Source: Cyanophora paradoxa (Eukaryota > Glaucocystophyceae > Cyanophorales > Cyanophoraceae). Taken from it: 64,000 nucleotides of DNA. Of the stretch, positions 52,865 to 62,861 are shown one piece after another (within the stretch, counting starts at the first letter, position 1; every line of letters starts with the position of its first letter). The stretch is taken from NCBI GenBank assembly GCA_004431415.1, contig QPMI01000402.1, positions 1 through 64,000 of the forward strand. Reading direction: 5' to 3'. Below the pieces are notes generated by a model, which did no database searches, had not been told where the DNA came from, and worked only from the letters and a program-made list of their open reading frames with translations. The position numbers and the translations under genes are program-made.

Positions 52865-55156
52865 ATGGCGCCGTCGACAGAGTGGAAGGTGGAGTACCGC
52901 CCGCAAAACGGCTCCGCGTACGATGTCGTCAACGACAAGAAGTGGTACTCGGGGTCCAACAAAGTCGCATCCGTTGGCGTCGAGCCCATCAACACCCTCC
53001 TTCGCAAGAGCTCCCTGTTTTTACCCGAGTTTTGGCGCGAGGCGGACCCCTCCGTTCGCTACCACCACATGGGGATCATCGACATCGACGGGATCAGGTC
53101 GGATCCAAAAGGCGCAAAGCCGATGTGGACTCCGGATCGCGAGGAGCTCGATCGTCGCATCGCCGGCGGAGGCCTCGACGGCGCGGACCTCGGCGCGCTC
53201 TGCGAGGAGAATTCGTCGCTCTGGGCGGCTCGCAAGGCGGCGGACCTGATCTCCGCGCGGCTCACGGAGCGCGGCAAGCAGGCCCTTCTCCCCTACTACA
53301 CCGGTAAAAAGGGATTCCGCGTGCTGTTCCGCGACGTCGACCCGGCGACGGGCGTGGACCGCGCGTACGTGCGCGTCCGTAAGAACGAAAAGTGGGGGAC
53401 GCACGAAAACGTAAAAACGTACTTTGAAGATCTTCTCGGGAGCGACCTGCTTTCGATGGAGCTGGAGCGTGGTGGCATCAAGACGACCGTCGGTTTTCTC
53501 ATCGATTACGGCGTTCACGCGACAGGCAAGGGTTGCAAGCCGGACGTGCAGCACCACGCCGTCACAAAGGTGTGGCCGACGCGCGGGCCCACGCTTTCGA
53601 CGAACAGGACCCGCGATCCCGATCCGGCGCTGCGCCGCGAAATATTCCGTCACTTTGATGCCATCTGCACGACGAAGAACCTTTCCGCAGCATCGACGGC
53701 GCGTCTTTACGAGCTGCGGGGCGAGACGACCGAGCCGACCGATTCCGATCGCAATCCAAAGGAGACGTGCGGCGAAGGACCCGACATCGATGTCGAAACG
53801 AAAAGGCAACTCGGGGGAAAGCACATCGTTCATGCGTGGCGTTGCATCCTGCTGGACTCGAAGTATCCACCGGCCGGGTTTCGCGTGGGCACGACCGCAA
53901 GCGACGCGATCAGGGCGACGCACAGGGAATGGTTCTTTAAGTATACGCAAAACTTTGCCCTGCACAACAACCCATTTGGATGGATGCCGGGATCAAAGCT
54001 CAACTCCGAAGAGAAGCGACAACTGAACGAATGGATTCTCAAGAGACAGCTCGAGGCGCTCCGGTTGGGGCTCGAGTTCTGTACCCACGAGTTTACGGAT
54101 CCCGAAGACTGCAACCGATTAAAACTGGATTTTGACAAGCTCCTGATCGACGACCACGCGACGCTACGCTCTCTGCAATCCATTCTCGTGGAGGAGCTCG
54201 GGATTCCCCGTGAACATTGCCGCGTGATCTCCCTCGGAAACCCAAAACGCAGGTCGACGCACGTCGCGTTTCCGGATATAAAGCTGCCCGTGGAGATGTT
54301 CCCGTCAATTGTGCAGCGGATAGCGAGCGCCAAGGGAATGCCCTGGAGCGGATCCCTTGCCGGCAAGCTCGACACGCAACCCCTGTCGTCGCCCTCCATT
54401 CCGCTTCGCATGCTGGGGTCGGTGAAGCGCATCGCTATCGTGTACGAAGACAGCAACGGTACCTCCGCCAACTGGTTAAGGATCGTCGAAGACAGTCGCA
54501 TGCGGTTGCTCGCGGCCGTCGACGCGTTCGGTCAGCCCGACGAGAAACGGTACGCTACAAGCGATGGCACGTTTGAGGCCCTCACGCAACGCCTCCTGTA
54601 CGACGCGTGCGTGCGGGCCCTCCCGGGCTGGACGGCCACACCGCTTTCCGAGGAGACGCGCGAGCTAATTCGCTGCTGCAAACAAAGGGCACGCGGTAAA
54701 TCCAACAAGGTACCGGCGAGCGACGCGGAGTGCGTGGTACTCAAGGAGCTCTTTGAAAAGTACCTCCTCCTCGACGAGGTCGCGGACGCCGTGTTTGAGC
54801 AGTGCGGCGAGACCGACCCGGTCGAAGTTTTCAAGTCCCCCGTGTTTAAATCATCTGGTGACGGATGGTACACTGCCTCCAACGACAAACTCTGGGCGGT
54901 GTGCATTCCCACGGCCGGAAGGATGGTGAAAGGCAAGCCCGCCCACCCCGCCGACAAGGCTCACATCGGAACGGTTTACTTTACCCTCTGCCCCGAGCAG
55001 CGATGCGTCATCGCCGGGTGCCTCCGCGAGACGTGTTGCGCGTTTTACATGCGTGTAGGCGACACGGATTCCAAGTTCCCTCGCACCCGAGTCGGGACCT
55101 TTGGTACCCAAACGGCCCCCGACGCCCCCCCCGCAAAGCGCGCAAAGACCAGGTAG
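52865..55156 (+). CDS. Archaeo-eukaryotic-type DNA primase, herpes/giant-virus like
   Basis: 763 residues, intact and intronless. The catalytic signature of archaeo-eukaryotic primases is spread over the middle: LKLDFDKLLID (D-x-D, near residues 419-429), RRSTHVAFPDIKLP (S-x-H, near 461-474), then KLDTQPLSSPSIPLRMLGSV, like the D-x-x-x-Y-x-x-x-R-x-L-R-x-x-G-S-x-K signature. The C-terminus has Cys pairs (LCPEQRCVIAGCLRETCC, near 710-728) in the place of the zinc motif of UL52-type primases. The N-terminal 250 residues include KKGFRVLFRDVD. It should make primers for the polymerase and probably acts with the helicase at 56398. The tail is basic (PAKRAKTR). Confidence 0.75.
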   Translation: MAPSTEWKVEYRPQNGSAYDVVNDKKWYSGSNKVASVGVEPINTLLRKSSLFLPEFWREADPSVRYHHMGIIDIDGIRSDPKGAKPMWTPDREELDRRIAGGGLDGADLGALCEENSSLWAARKAADLISARLTERGKQALLPYYTGKKGFRVLFRDVDPATGVDRAYVRVRKNEKWGTHENVKTYFEDLLGSDLLSMELERGGIKTTVGFLIDYGVHATGKGCKPDVQHHAVTKVWPTRGPTLSTNRTRDPDPALRREIFRHFDAICTTKNLSAASTARLYELRGETTEPTDSDRNPKETCGEGPDIDVETKRQLGGKHIVHAWRCILLDSKYPPAGFRVGTTASDAIRATHREWFFKYTQNFALHNNPFGWMPGSKLNSEEKRQLNEWILKRQLEALRLGLEFCTHEFTDPEDCNRLKLDFDKLLIDDHATLRSLQSILVEELGIPREHCRVISLGNPKRRSTHVAFPDIKLPVEMFPSIVQRIASAKGMPWSGSLAGKLDTQPLSSPSIPLRMLGSVKRIAIVYEDSNGTSANWLRIVEDSRMRLLAAVDAFGQPDEKRYATSDGTFEALTQRLLYDACVRALPGWTATPLSEETRELIRCCKQRARGKSNKVPASDAECVVLKELFEKYLLLDEVADAVFEQCGETDPVEVFKSPVFKSSGDGWYTASNDKLWAVCIPTAGRMVKGKPAHPADKAHIGTVYFTLCPEQRCVIAGCLRETCCAFYMRVGDTDSKFPRTRVGTFGTQTAPDAPPAKRAKTR

Positions 55157-55208
55157 ATAGAGGCGCCTGTGTTTGTGATAACGCGACATTTTACGTATGC
55201 AATCGGCT

Positions 55209-55964
55209 TCAGCGTTGCGGGCCCCCAATCGTGGCGGAAACGAATCGCAAGGCCGCGCGCCCCAGCATCCACCGCGGATCGGCGTAGAGGTCCGTAAACG
55301 GGGCGGGGAGGCACTTTGGGAGCCACGCGGATGCCTCGGCGAGGCGCGCGGCGTACTCTCCCGGCTCCTCGGCGAGCCGCGCGAGGTGCTCGTCCTCGAG
55401 GAGTCGCACCGTGGTGGGCGGGACGCGGCACGAGGGACACGCGAGGGCCCTCGGCTGGGCGACGAGCTGGAGGGCGCACGCGAGGCAGAGGACGTGCTTG
55501 CACGGGGTAAACTCGACGGGGCGCGCGGGTCGCTCGAGGCACACGGCGCACAGCCGGTCCGGCTCCGGCCTGGACGTTGATGCCAGGTTCCACGTGCACG
55601 TCGAGAGGAGCGCGAGCGCGCGGCCGAGGCTGAAAAATTTCGCAAGGGCGGCGCGGTCGCGCGCGGGGTCGGCCTCCATGGGCAGCTCGGCGACGGCCAT
55701 GTCGCGCCGGCAGTCAAAAGGTTGGTGGCAGAGGGGCACGCGCACGACGGCGGCGCGGCGATCGGCGTCGTAGTAGAGCGTGCGATCGCCGCGGGCGGAT
55801 TCCAGGGCCGCCGCGCCCGGCGGCGGTTCGGCGCTAGAGGCCGAGCGCCACGCGGGAAGGGTGAAGAGGCCGCCGTCCCTGACGGCGGGCGCGAGCCCGG
55901 GGAGGTCCTGCAGGACGCACGTCCGCTTGGTGCACGGCTCGACGGCGCTTGGCTCGGCCTGCAT
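55209..55964 (-). CDS. RING-finger protein, probable E3 ubiquitin ligase
   Basis: 251 residues from MQAEPSAVEPCTKRTC. A C3HC4 RING lies near residues 143-183: LCAVCLERPARPVEFTPCKH, then LCLACALQL and CPSCRVPP. The N-terminal part is unrecognised. RING proteins transfer ubiquitin from E2 enzymes. With F-box and SKP1-like genes in the same window it adds to a viral ubiquitin set. A TATA-like GGTATAAAAGG (minus strand, about 56016-56026) lies some 55 bases upstream, inside the 3' end of the next gene. Confidence 0.75.
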   Translation of the reverse strand: MQAEPSAVEPCTKRTCVLQDLPGLAPAVRDGGLFTLPAWRSASSAEPPPGAAALESARGDRTLYYDADRRAAVVRVPLCHQPFDCRRDMAVAELPMEADPARDRAALAKFFSLGRALALLSTCTWNLASTSRPEPDRLCAVCLERPARPVEFTPCKHVLCLACALQLVAQPRALACPSCRVPPTTVRLLEDEHLARLAEEPGEYAARLAEASAWLPKCLPAPFTDLYADPRWMLGRAALRFVSATIGGPQR

Positions 55965-55991
55965 GGATCCAGGACGCCGTTTTGTTGCTGT

Positions 55992-56228
55992 TTACATGCC
56001 GTTCTCGCGCTGCCTCCTTTTATACCTTTTACGGACCTCGCGCATCACCTCGTTGTTGCACCTACGGCACCGCTTTCCGACCCGTCCGCTCGAGTGCGCG
56101 CGGAGCTCGTCGAGGTTCAGTAAAAGCCGACACCGGCAGCAGTGTCGCAAGAGGATGCCGTCGCCTTTGTCGACGACGCAGCGACCTCGCGTCACCGAGC
56201 CCTTGGGTACGACGAATGCAAGGTCCAT
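55992..56228 (-). CDS. Small zinc-ribbon protein
   Basis: 78 residues from MDLAFVVPKGSV. It contains two Cys pairs (CCRCRLLL and CRRCNNEV) separated by about 20 residues, then a strongly basic helix (VRKRYKRRQREN). The arrangement resembles short zinc-ribbon proteins or HNH-type remnants. No catalytic residues are seen. It overlaps the presumed RING promoter. Divergent from the helicase gene across 170 bases with TATA-like boxes for both. Confidence 0.55.
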   Translation of the reverse strand: MDLAFVVPKGSVTRGRCVVDKGDGILLRHCCRCRLLLNLDELRAHSSGRVGKRCRRCNNEVMREVRKRYKRRQRENGM

Positions 56229-56265
56229 CGAGGGCGCGCGCGCACCCATGCGCGGCCCGCGGGAC

Positions 56266-56274
56266 CTATATATG
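56266..56274 (-). promoter_or_regulatory. TATA-like box, zinc-ribbon gene
   Basis: CTATATATG (near-palindromic) lies about 40 bases upstream of the minus-strand ATG at 56228. Confidence 0.4.
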
Positions 56275-56289
56275 GGTTGCACCCTCGGG

Positions 56290-56329
56290 GCCCCCAGGGG
56301 CGCGCGACGGGGCAACGGCTCCATAAAAG
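56290..56329 (+). promoter_or_regulatory. Promoter: GCCCCCAGG element plus CATAAAAG
   Basis: GCCCCCAGG at 56290 and CATAAAAG at 56322 are 32 bases apart; the ATG of the helicase gene follows at 56398. Same layout as at 39381 and 41714. Confidence 0.6.
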
Positions 56330-56397
56330 CAACCGGCCCCTGGGGCCCATGGTCGAGTGCGAGCCTCCCCCGGACCACCCCCGTCGCGCCGGCACCA

Positions 56398-59300
56398 TGA
56401 CGGGCAAGCGGTCCTCTCCGCCCATCCCCTCGCCCTCGGACGACGAGGGAGACGACGCTGCAAAGCGCGGGAGGATCGTAAACGACGAAAGCGGTGGCAA
56501 GATCGAGGACGCAATCGACTCTATGGACGTCGACCCCATCCCGCCGCCGCCCCGCCCCGAAGACGCCGTCGAGGTCATCTTCGACGGCGCGTGGCACCCC
56601 TGGACGGCGCTCGAATCGTCGTCCGAGTTTGAGCGGCGCGGCATGGCGTCCACCTTTGCGGTTCGCTCCAACGGCCGCCTCCGCCTCGTGCGCTACGGAG
56701 GCGTGGAGACCTTTGTCGCCGAGGGCGTGCGCCACGCGCGCCGCCGCGAGCTCGTCGTCCGGCTGCGCTCCGAGCGGTACCGCCGCTGCTCGCTCGCGGC
56801 GCTGCTGCGCGCGTTCCCGGACCTCCGTCGGGCCGCGCGCGCCGCGTTTCGCCGCTGCCAGAAGCTGGAGCGCTGGGGGGTCCCGTTTACGCTCGAGTAC
56901 GACGGCGCGCTCGGGTTCCGCATCTTTTACAAGTCCATCACGCGCTTTCGCGAGCCGCCCCTCGGGCGGCGCTTTGCCTCTTTGGAGGGGCAGACCACGG
57001 CGACGCTCCCCTCGTACCTTCGGGTCCTCCCGAGCAGCGTCCCCGCCCCCGCGTCCGTCGAGACGTACCTCGGCGCCGCCGCCGCCTCGGTCCAGCTCCC
57101 CGCCACGCGCATCGACGACTACCGCGCGCTGGGCTCGGACGAGCGCGCGGAGCGCGTGCTCGTCCGCACGGGCGAGCCGGACGACGGCTCGTGCGAGGCG
57201 CGCGCCGACCTCGCCGAGTGGCTCCTCCCAGAGGTCGTTCGGTACGCGGGCGGCCTCGGGGTGCCGCCCGCCGCGCCGGCCGGGAGGACGATCGAGCTCG
57301 ACGACGCGGAGCGCGCGCGCTTTGCCGTGGCTCTCGGCCTCGTCGCCGGCCCCGCCTGCGCCGAGCTGGCGGCGGCGCCGGGGCGCGTTTACGTGGACCC
57401 CGCGAGCGTGCGGGTGGAGGCCTGGGTCAACTCGATCGAGTACCGGGCGCGTTTACCGTGCCCCGCGTGCGGGCGGGGGGACCGCTGGGCCGAGCTGACG
57501 GCCGACTCGGTGCGGGAGCGCGTCGGCGTGCGCTGCTGCGGCGAGTGCGAGCCCGCCATCGCGCGCAAGCGGCGGCGAGCCAACCGCAGCCGCTACCCGA
57601 AGCGGCCGCTCCACTCGGCGCTCAAGGCGCTCCGGCAGTGCGAGGTCGCCGCCGACGAGGCGCGCTTCGGAAACCTCGGTCGGGACGCCGTCGAGCGGCG
57701 GGAGCACTACATGGACGCCGCGCGGTTCGGTGCGACGGCGAATCGCGCGTTCGAGGGGTGCGGCACGGCCTCTGCCGAGCACGTCGCGGAGATCGAGCGG
57801 GTGGCCGAGGCGACGGCGAGGCTTTTCGGCGGCGAGGGTACCTTTTGGACGCTCGAGGGCATCGCCGAAAAGTGGGCCACGCTGAATGAAGAGGAGCGCC
57901 GCAAGGAGCGGGGCGCGCTGCGGACGGGCTTTCAGCTCCCGGAGCCCGGCAAGATGGACGATTGGATGAGGGTCTGTTGTCCCAGAGGGGGAGATCGACG
58001 ACGCGATGGACGAGATCATCGTGGATCCCGACGTGACAAACGTTTACGTCGACGACAGGCTCATCCACGACGCCATTGCGCGCGCCTTTGCGGAAGGATA
58101 CGAGCGCGTTTACGTCGTGCTGGAGGAGGGCATGGGCGCCGGAAAGTCGACGGCCATCCTCAGGTCGGCCGCAGAGGTGGTCCGGGACCCAACGATCGCG
58201 AACCTCGCCGAGGACACGACCGTTTCGATCGCCTGGTTCGTCAACTCCCGCTCCCATCCCGACCAGCTCAAGGAGAGGAACGACTTTCGGGCGGTGTTTC
58301 GCGGACTCGTGGACAAAGAGGGGAGGGAGGTGCAGCGGTGCTGGATCGGGTACAGGGAGGAGCGAAAGGCGGGCTCCGATGCGCCGGACGCCCTGCTCGT
58401 GACGGCCGAGTCGTCCCATCGGTTCGTCCAGGGCGCCTCGCCGTACCACATCCTCGTCATCGACGAGGTCGGCAAGATCGCCGCCATCATCAGCTCGTCG
58501 GGCACCCTCGCCAAGGATTTACGCCAGGCGGCCGCGGCAAAGGCTCTCGCGCGGATGCTGGCCGCGGCGCGCGTCGTTTATCTCGCAGACGCCGACCTGG
58601 ACCGCGAGACGCTCCGATTTGTCCTCGACATGGGCAATTCGGAGCCACGACCCGACGTAAACGCCTCCGAGGGGGAGACGGCGGCGGGGACTCGGACGAC
58701 GAGGGGGTGGCGCTCGCGGGGAGGACCGGCGCGGCGCGGACAAAGCGCATCCTGTATCGTAAATCCCACGGGGCGGGGGCGACATGCGCCACGCGTGGGC
58801 CGCGCTCCCGCTCTCTGAAGCCGGGCTGCGCGTCGCCGCGCTGCTCCTCCTCGGCTACAAGGTGATCGTCTCCTCGACCACCAAAGACGAGTTCAACGCG
58901 ATCTGCGCCGTTGTCGACAGCCACCCGGACCTCGCGCACGTCCGCAGGGCCCTCGTCTGCGGCAACTCGGACGATCGCGATCGCAGGCTCTTTTCCGACC
59001 CGAACCGGTTCGCCGAGCTGGACTTAATATGTTACAACACCGCGGTCGCTCAAGGGAGCTCCATGGACGAACCCCACGTGCTCTTTGACGTCTGCTGCGT
59101 GGTGCACGGAGGCGTCCTCGGGGACGTCAACATCCAGTACCAGCTCACGCCTCGCTGCCGGGCCTTTTCCGAGACCCTCGCGCTCATCTTCTGCCCCCTC
59201 GGGACACAGCCCAAAGAGAACGCCAAGGGCGCGCTCGAGCTCCTCGAAACGCGGCGGGCCGAGGTCCGGAGTCACCGGCGACGCGAGCGGCGCGACAGGG

Positions 59301-61768
59301 GCGCGGGCGTTCGCAGGGAGCACGACAACGGCGCCTTTGCCGTGGCGACGGCGCAGTGGTTGAACCCCACGCAGGAAAACGCCCTCCTCCGTCGTCAGGC
59401 CCACCAGATGGCCAACGAATCGCACACGCGCCGCAGCTTCATCTCGTCCTTTAACGCCAAGCTCCTCTCGCGCGGCAGCCTCGGCGTGGTCGTCGTTGAT
59501 TTCAGCGCTCCCGCCGGCGAAAATGTAAAGGAGGAGATCCAGGCGCTACGCGAGCTCTTCCGCCTGCACGTCATCGCCCACCCGGTCCTCGGCGCGCGCG
59601 CCCTCCCCGGCGAGGACGTCTCACAGGAGAAATCGGCGGCGGGCCGGCTGTTTACGGCTCGCAGGGCCCACCGCGGCGATCCAAACGACTACGAGCGTCG
59701 CTCGCTCGATCTCGCCTTTGCCGCGCAGGCCTTTTGCGTTGCGCCGGAGGAGCTCGGCGCCCGCGATATCGTCTGGTACCTCCAGGATCCCAACGGCAAG
59801 AAGAATCGACCCGAGCTCAGGAACCTCCTCCACGCGCTCGAGGTGGAGATGGGCGGCCGCCCCCGGCGCGCTCGGTCGACGTACGTTCTCCAGCCCACGT
59901 TTACGGACGAGGCGCACGCGGACCGCAGCTTTCGGGAACTGCTGGAGATGGTGCGGTGCCCGGCGTTGCTCGCGCTCCGGCACGTCGTGGATTCGAGCCG
60001 CGCGGGCGCGGCGCCCGTCGCCGACGCCGCGGTGGCGGCGCCCCTCTTGCGAATCGCCCTCTCCGAGGCGCCCCACGACCCGCCGGGGTTGGCGACCTCG
60101 GCGGTGCGCGTGGGGCTGGACGTCCTGGGGCGCGACCTCTTTGACGATGCGACCAAGGCCACGCTGGAGGCGACGATCTCGGTGGAGGCGGGGCTCCTCG
60201 AGCGCAACTTTTCCGACCTGCCGGCCGAACGACAGGCGTGCATCAAGAGGGCGGTCGGGGTCGGGGATGCGGATGACGCTCTGCCCGTCGCCGCCGTCGG
60301 CCGGGCGCTCGCAAAGCCATCCGTGCGGGACGAGGCGCGGGCCCTGTTTTACGGGAGCGTTGCCGGGCAGGCGCCCGTCGAGGTGGCGCGCGGCGAGCTC
60401 GAGGAGCTCTCGACCATGCTGGCGGCCCGGCGCGCCCTCGAGGACGAGGTCGCCGTCGAGGTCTTTCGAACGTTGGACGTCGTTACGGGGCGGCTCGCCC
60501 CCGGGGAGCGCATCACGGCCGAGACGGTGCTGCGCATCGGGCGCGACGGCGAGCCGGCGGCCGTGGAGGAGCTGCGCAAGGTGACGGCCAGGCTGCTCGT
60601 GGCGCCGCACCGGGACGCTCGCTCGCTGGAGCGCGGCGCGGCGTGGAGGGAGCGCCTCGCTCGGCTGACGGACCTCGGGCCCTTGAACGTGCTCGACCCG
60701 GCCGGCGCGGACGACCACGCCATCCGCACCGAGATCGAGCGCCTGCGCGTGCTGGGAGTGGGCGCGGACGAGTTTGGTCGGCCCCTGGCGTGCCCTTTGG
60801 TCGAGTCGGATGCGAAAGGCGTCCTCCTGAACCTCTACGCCAAGGCCATCGAGCACGTCGGCCTCCCCTTTCGTGCAAAGGATACCTTTGGTGCCATCGC
60901 ACGGGCAACCCGCTTCTGTTCCGACAGTTTACGTCCCCTCTCCGGCACGTTTCCGACCCTGGCGGCCCGACTGGGCCAGCTCAACCTGGCGTTTACGGTC
61001 CTGGCGGCGGCCGCGACGGTGCTGGGACGTGCAAAGAAGAGGGCGGCGGATATCAAAGCGGCCAAGCAGCGCGCGCACGATCAGAAGATACCCTACCGAG
61101 AGCCCCCCGAGCCCGAGTATCCCGCGGAGAACCCGTTCCTTTGGCTCTCGGCCGAGGCGCGCGCGTCGCTGACCCCAGAGGACGGTGTCCTGTGCGATTA
61201 CGACGTCAGGGACGTTGTACATCGCGCGCTCTCGTCGCCAGAGGCGAGCCCGGTGCTGGATTGGGACGTAAACGGCACGACGGTGCGCGGGGCGGTCGTA
61301 AACGCGCTGCAATGTGCCGAGACGGCCCTCCAGGAGGCCACGAACCTGCGAATCGCGGCCACCGAGGACGACGTGCGCGCCCTCTGCGAGCAGGTGGTTC
61401 GGTGGAGGGCCGAGCACGGCCACAGCCGCGTCCTCGCCGAGCCGTATCCGGAGAGGCGCGGCCGCGGCGACCACATCCTCGTCTGCAGGTCGCTCTTCGA
61501 GACGTACACGTGCATGGGACGCGAGCCGACGGTGACTTCCTCCGGGGAACGGATCGGGTGGTTCCTGAACACGTCCTCCGAGAGCGGAATCGCCGCGGTG
61601 ACCAAGTGGCAGGAGGAGACGTGGAAGACGCCGCCCCAGAGCGCCGGGGTGTTCCCGCCAAAGGCGAATCGCTACCGCGAGATCGAGCGGGCCGGCCGGC
61701 GGCGCACGCGTTACCTTTGCATACCGCGGCAGTGCTTTGTAAACGTAGGCGTTGCGCTCAATTTTTAA
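56398..61768 (+). CDS. Origin-binding-protein-like helicase, three frame breaks
   Basis: Begins MTGKRSSPPIPSPSDD. The protein is read in three frames: up to about 57970, about 57970-58675, 58675-58765, then 58784-61768. Breaks fall at GAGGGTC, CCGAGGGGGAG and GGGGCGGGGGCGAC, so single-base run errors are likely. The first part has a zinc-ribbon patch (CPACGRGD, then CCGEC). The helicase core shows Walker A LEEGMGAGKSTAIL, Walker B HILVIDEVGK, motif III VVYLADADLD, then GYKVIVSSTTKDEF and YNTAVAQGSSMDE, matching the Herpes_ori_bp family of giant viruses and herpesviruses. The C-terminal 600 residues are unrecognised (FRAKDTFGAIARATRFCSD, VGWFLNTS-like end). It should unwind DNA at origins with the nearby primase. 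About 1790 residues if repaired. Confidence 0.75.
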
Positions 61769-61828
61769 TACCAATCACATTTCTAATCCGTAAACGGTCT
61801 CGACCTGGGAATGGGGGGCGCGGAGGGC

Positions 61829-62758
61829 CTACGCAACGGCGGCGGGCGGTGCCATCGGGCGCGCCCGGAGCAGCGACGCGCGGCGGCGGCTCGCCCCGTG
61901 CGCCTCGTCCTCCAGCGAGATCAGCGTGCCGTCGGTGCAGCGGCACGCGTACATGGGGCCGCCGAGCGGCCAGACGGCGGCGACGGGCCTCATCACGCCG
62001 ATCTCGACAAAGGCAAACTTGCCCGTCGGGTAGACAAAGAGGACGCGCCAGCCCATCGAAGGCTCGTACCCGAACCAGCCCGTCTCGACGGGAAACAGGT
62101 TTTGACCCTCGGTCCACGCGCGCCGGGCGATGCCGACGTGCCGAAAGGTCGCGGTGGCGCCGTCGGAGACGTACAGCGAGTCGAGGCCGCGCTCGTCGCG
62201 GCAGACGAGGGCGAGCGCGTTTCCGCCGAGGTCGCGCAGGAAGCGGGCGCCGGCCGGGTCCGTGCGGGCCCTCTTGCAGGCGGCGGCGCGCCCGGGGTCG
62301 AGCCAGAGGGCGACGGTCGCCGGCGCGTCGTTGTCGCCGTGCGCGGACCACTCCAGGAGGACGGCAGAGTCGCGCGCGTCGGCCTTGGCGTTTGACGGGC
62401 GCTCCGCGTCCGCGAGGGCCTTGGGATCCCACCGGAGGAGCGGGCTGTCGCGCGCCGCGGCGAGGTCGATGCGGGCAATGGCCGTCAGGACGCCCGCGCG
62501 CGCGCGGAGGGAGCGGACGTCGACGGTCACGCCGCGCTCCGCCAGCGGCCCGAGGGCGACGGCGCGCGCGCCGGCGGGGTGGCAAAGGAAGAGCGACAGC
62601 GGGGTCCCGTCGGCGGCGGCCGTTGCATAGGCGGTAAACGGGCCGCAGGTGGCGAGCGAGCCGGAGACGATGCTCTCGCCGTCGGGGATGGGAACGCCCG
62701 CGCTCGGGTCGCCGCGCTGCGGCTGCTTCGTAAAGGACGGCGAGGCCGCGCGTTTCAT
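61829..62758 (-). CDS. 309-residue protein, unrecognised
   Basis: Starts MKRAASPSFTKQPQRGDPSA with a basic, disordered N-terminus. The rest is beta-rich with repeated short strands (PLSLFLCHPAGARAVALG, WFGYEPSMGWRVLFVYPTG, MYACRCTDGTLISLEDE), suggesting a beta-propeller-like fold, as often found C-terminal to viral F-box domains. No F-box was seen at its start. Same strand as, and 104 bases downstream of, the gene ending at 62862, whose C-terminal part has a similar character. Confidence 0.6.
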   Translation of the reverse strand: MKRAASPSFTKQPQRGDPSAGVPIPDGESIVSGSLATCGPFTAYATAAADGTPLSLFLCHPAGARAVALGPLAERGVTVDVRSLRARAGVLTAIARIDLAAARDSPLLRWDPKALADAERPSNAKADARDSAVLLEWSAHGDNDAPATVALWLDPGRAAACKRARTDPAGARFLRDLGGNALALVCRDERGLDSLYVSDGATATFRHVGIARRAWTEGQNLFPVETGWFGYEPSMGWRVLFVYPTGKFAFVEIGVMRPVAAVWPLGGPMYACRCTDGTLISLEDEAHGASRRRASLLRARPMAPPAAVA

Positions 62759-62861
62759 GGTGTCGCGGATGTGGAATGAGCAAAAGTGCGATGGCGGGCG
62801 CGCTCTAAGGAGCGCGTGGGCGGCGCCGGATTCGTGCGAAATAGGTTTGGTTCCATTCGAT
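62759..62861. promoter_or_regulatory. Intergenic region between two minus-strand genes
   Basis: Holds the 3' end of the F-box-like gene and the promoter of the gene starting at 62758. No clear TATA box. The inverted pair GCGCTC and GAGCGC near 62805-62818 can form a short hairpin and may mark a 3' end. Confidence 0.3.

Noticed and set aside
57970-57990. Tiny intron GTCTGTTGTCCCAG in the helicase gene
   Set aside because: Fourteen bases is too short to splice and its removal does not restore the frame; a one-base run error does.
59621-60856. Long minus-strand open frame opposite the helicase gene
   Set aside because: Shadow of the helicase reading frame; no motif, Arg-rich composition.
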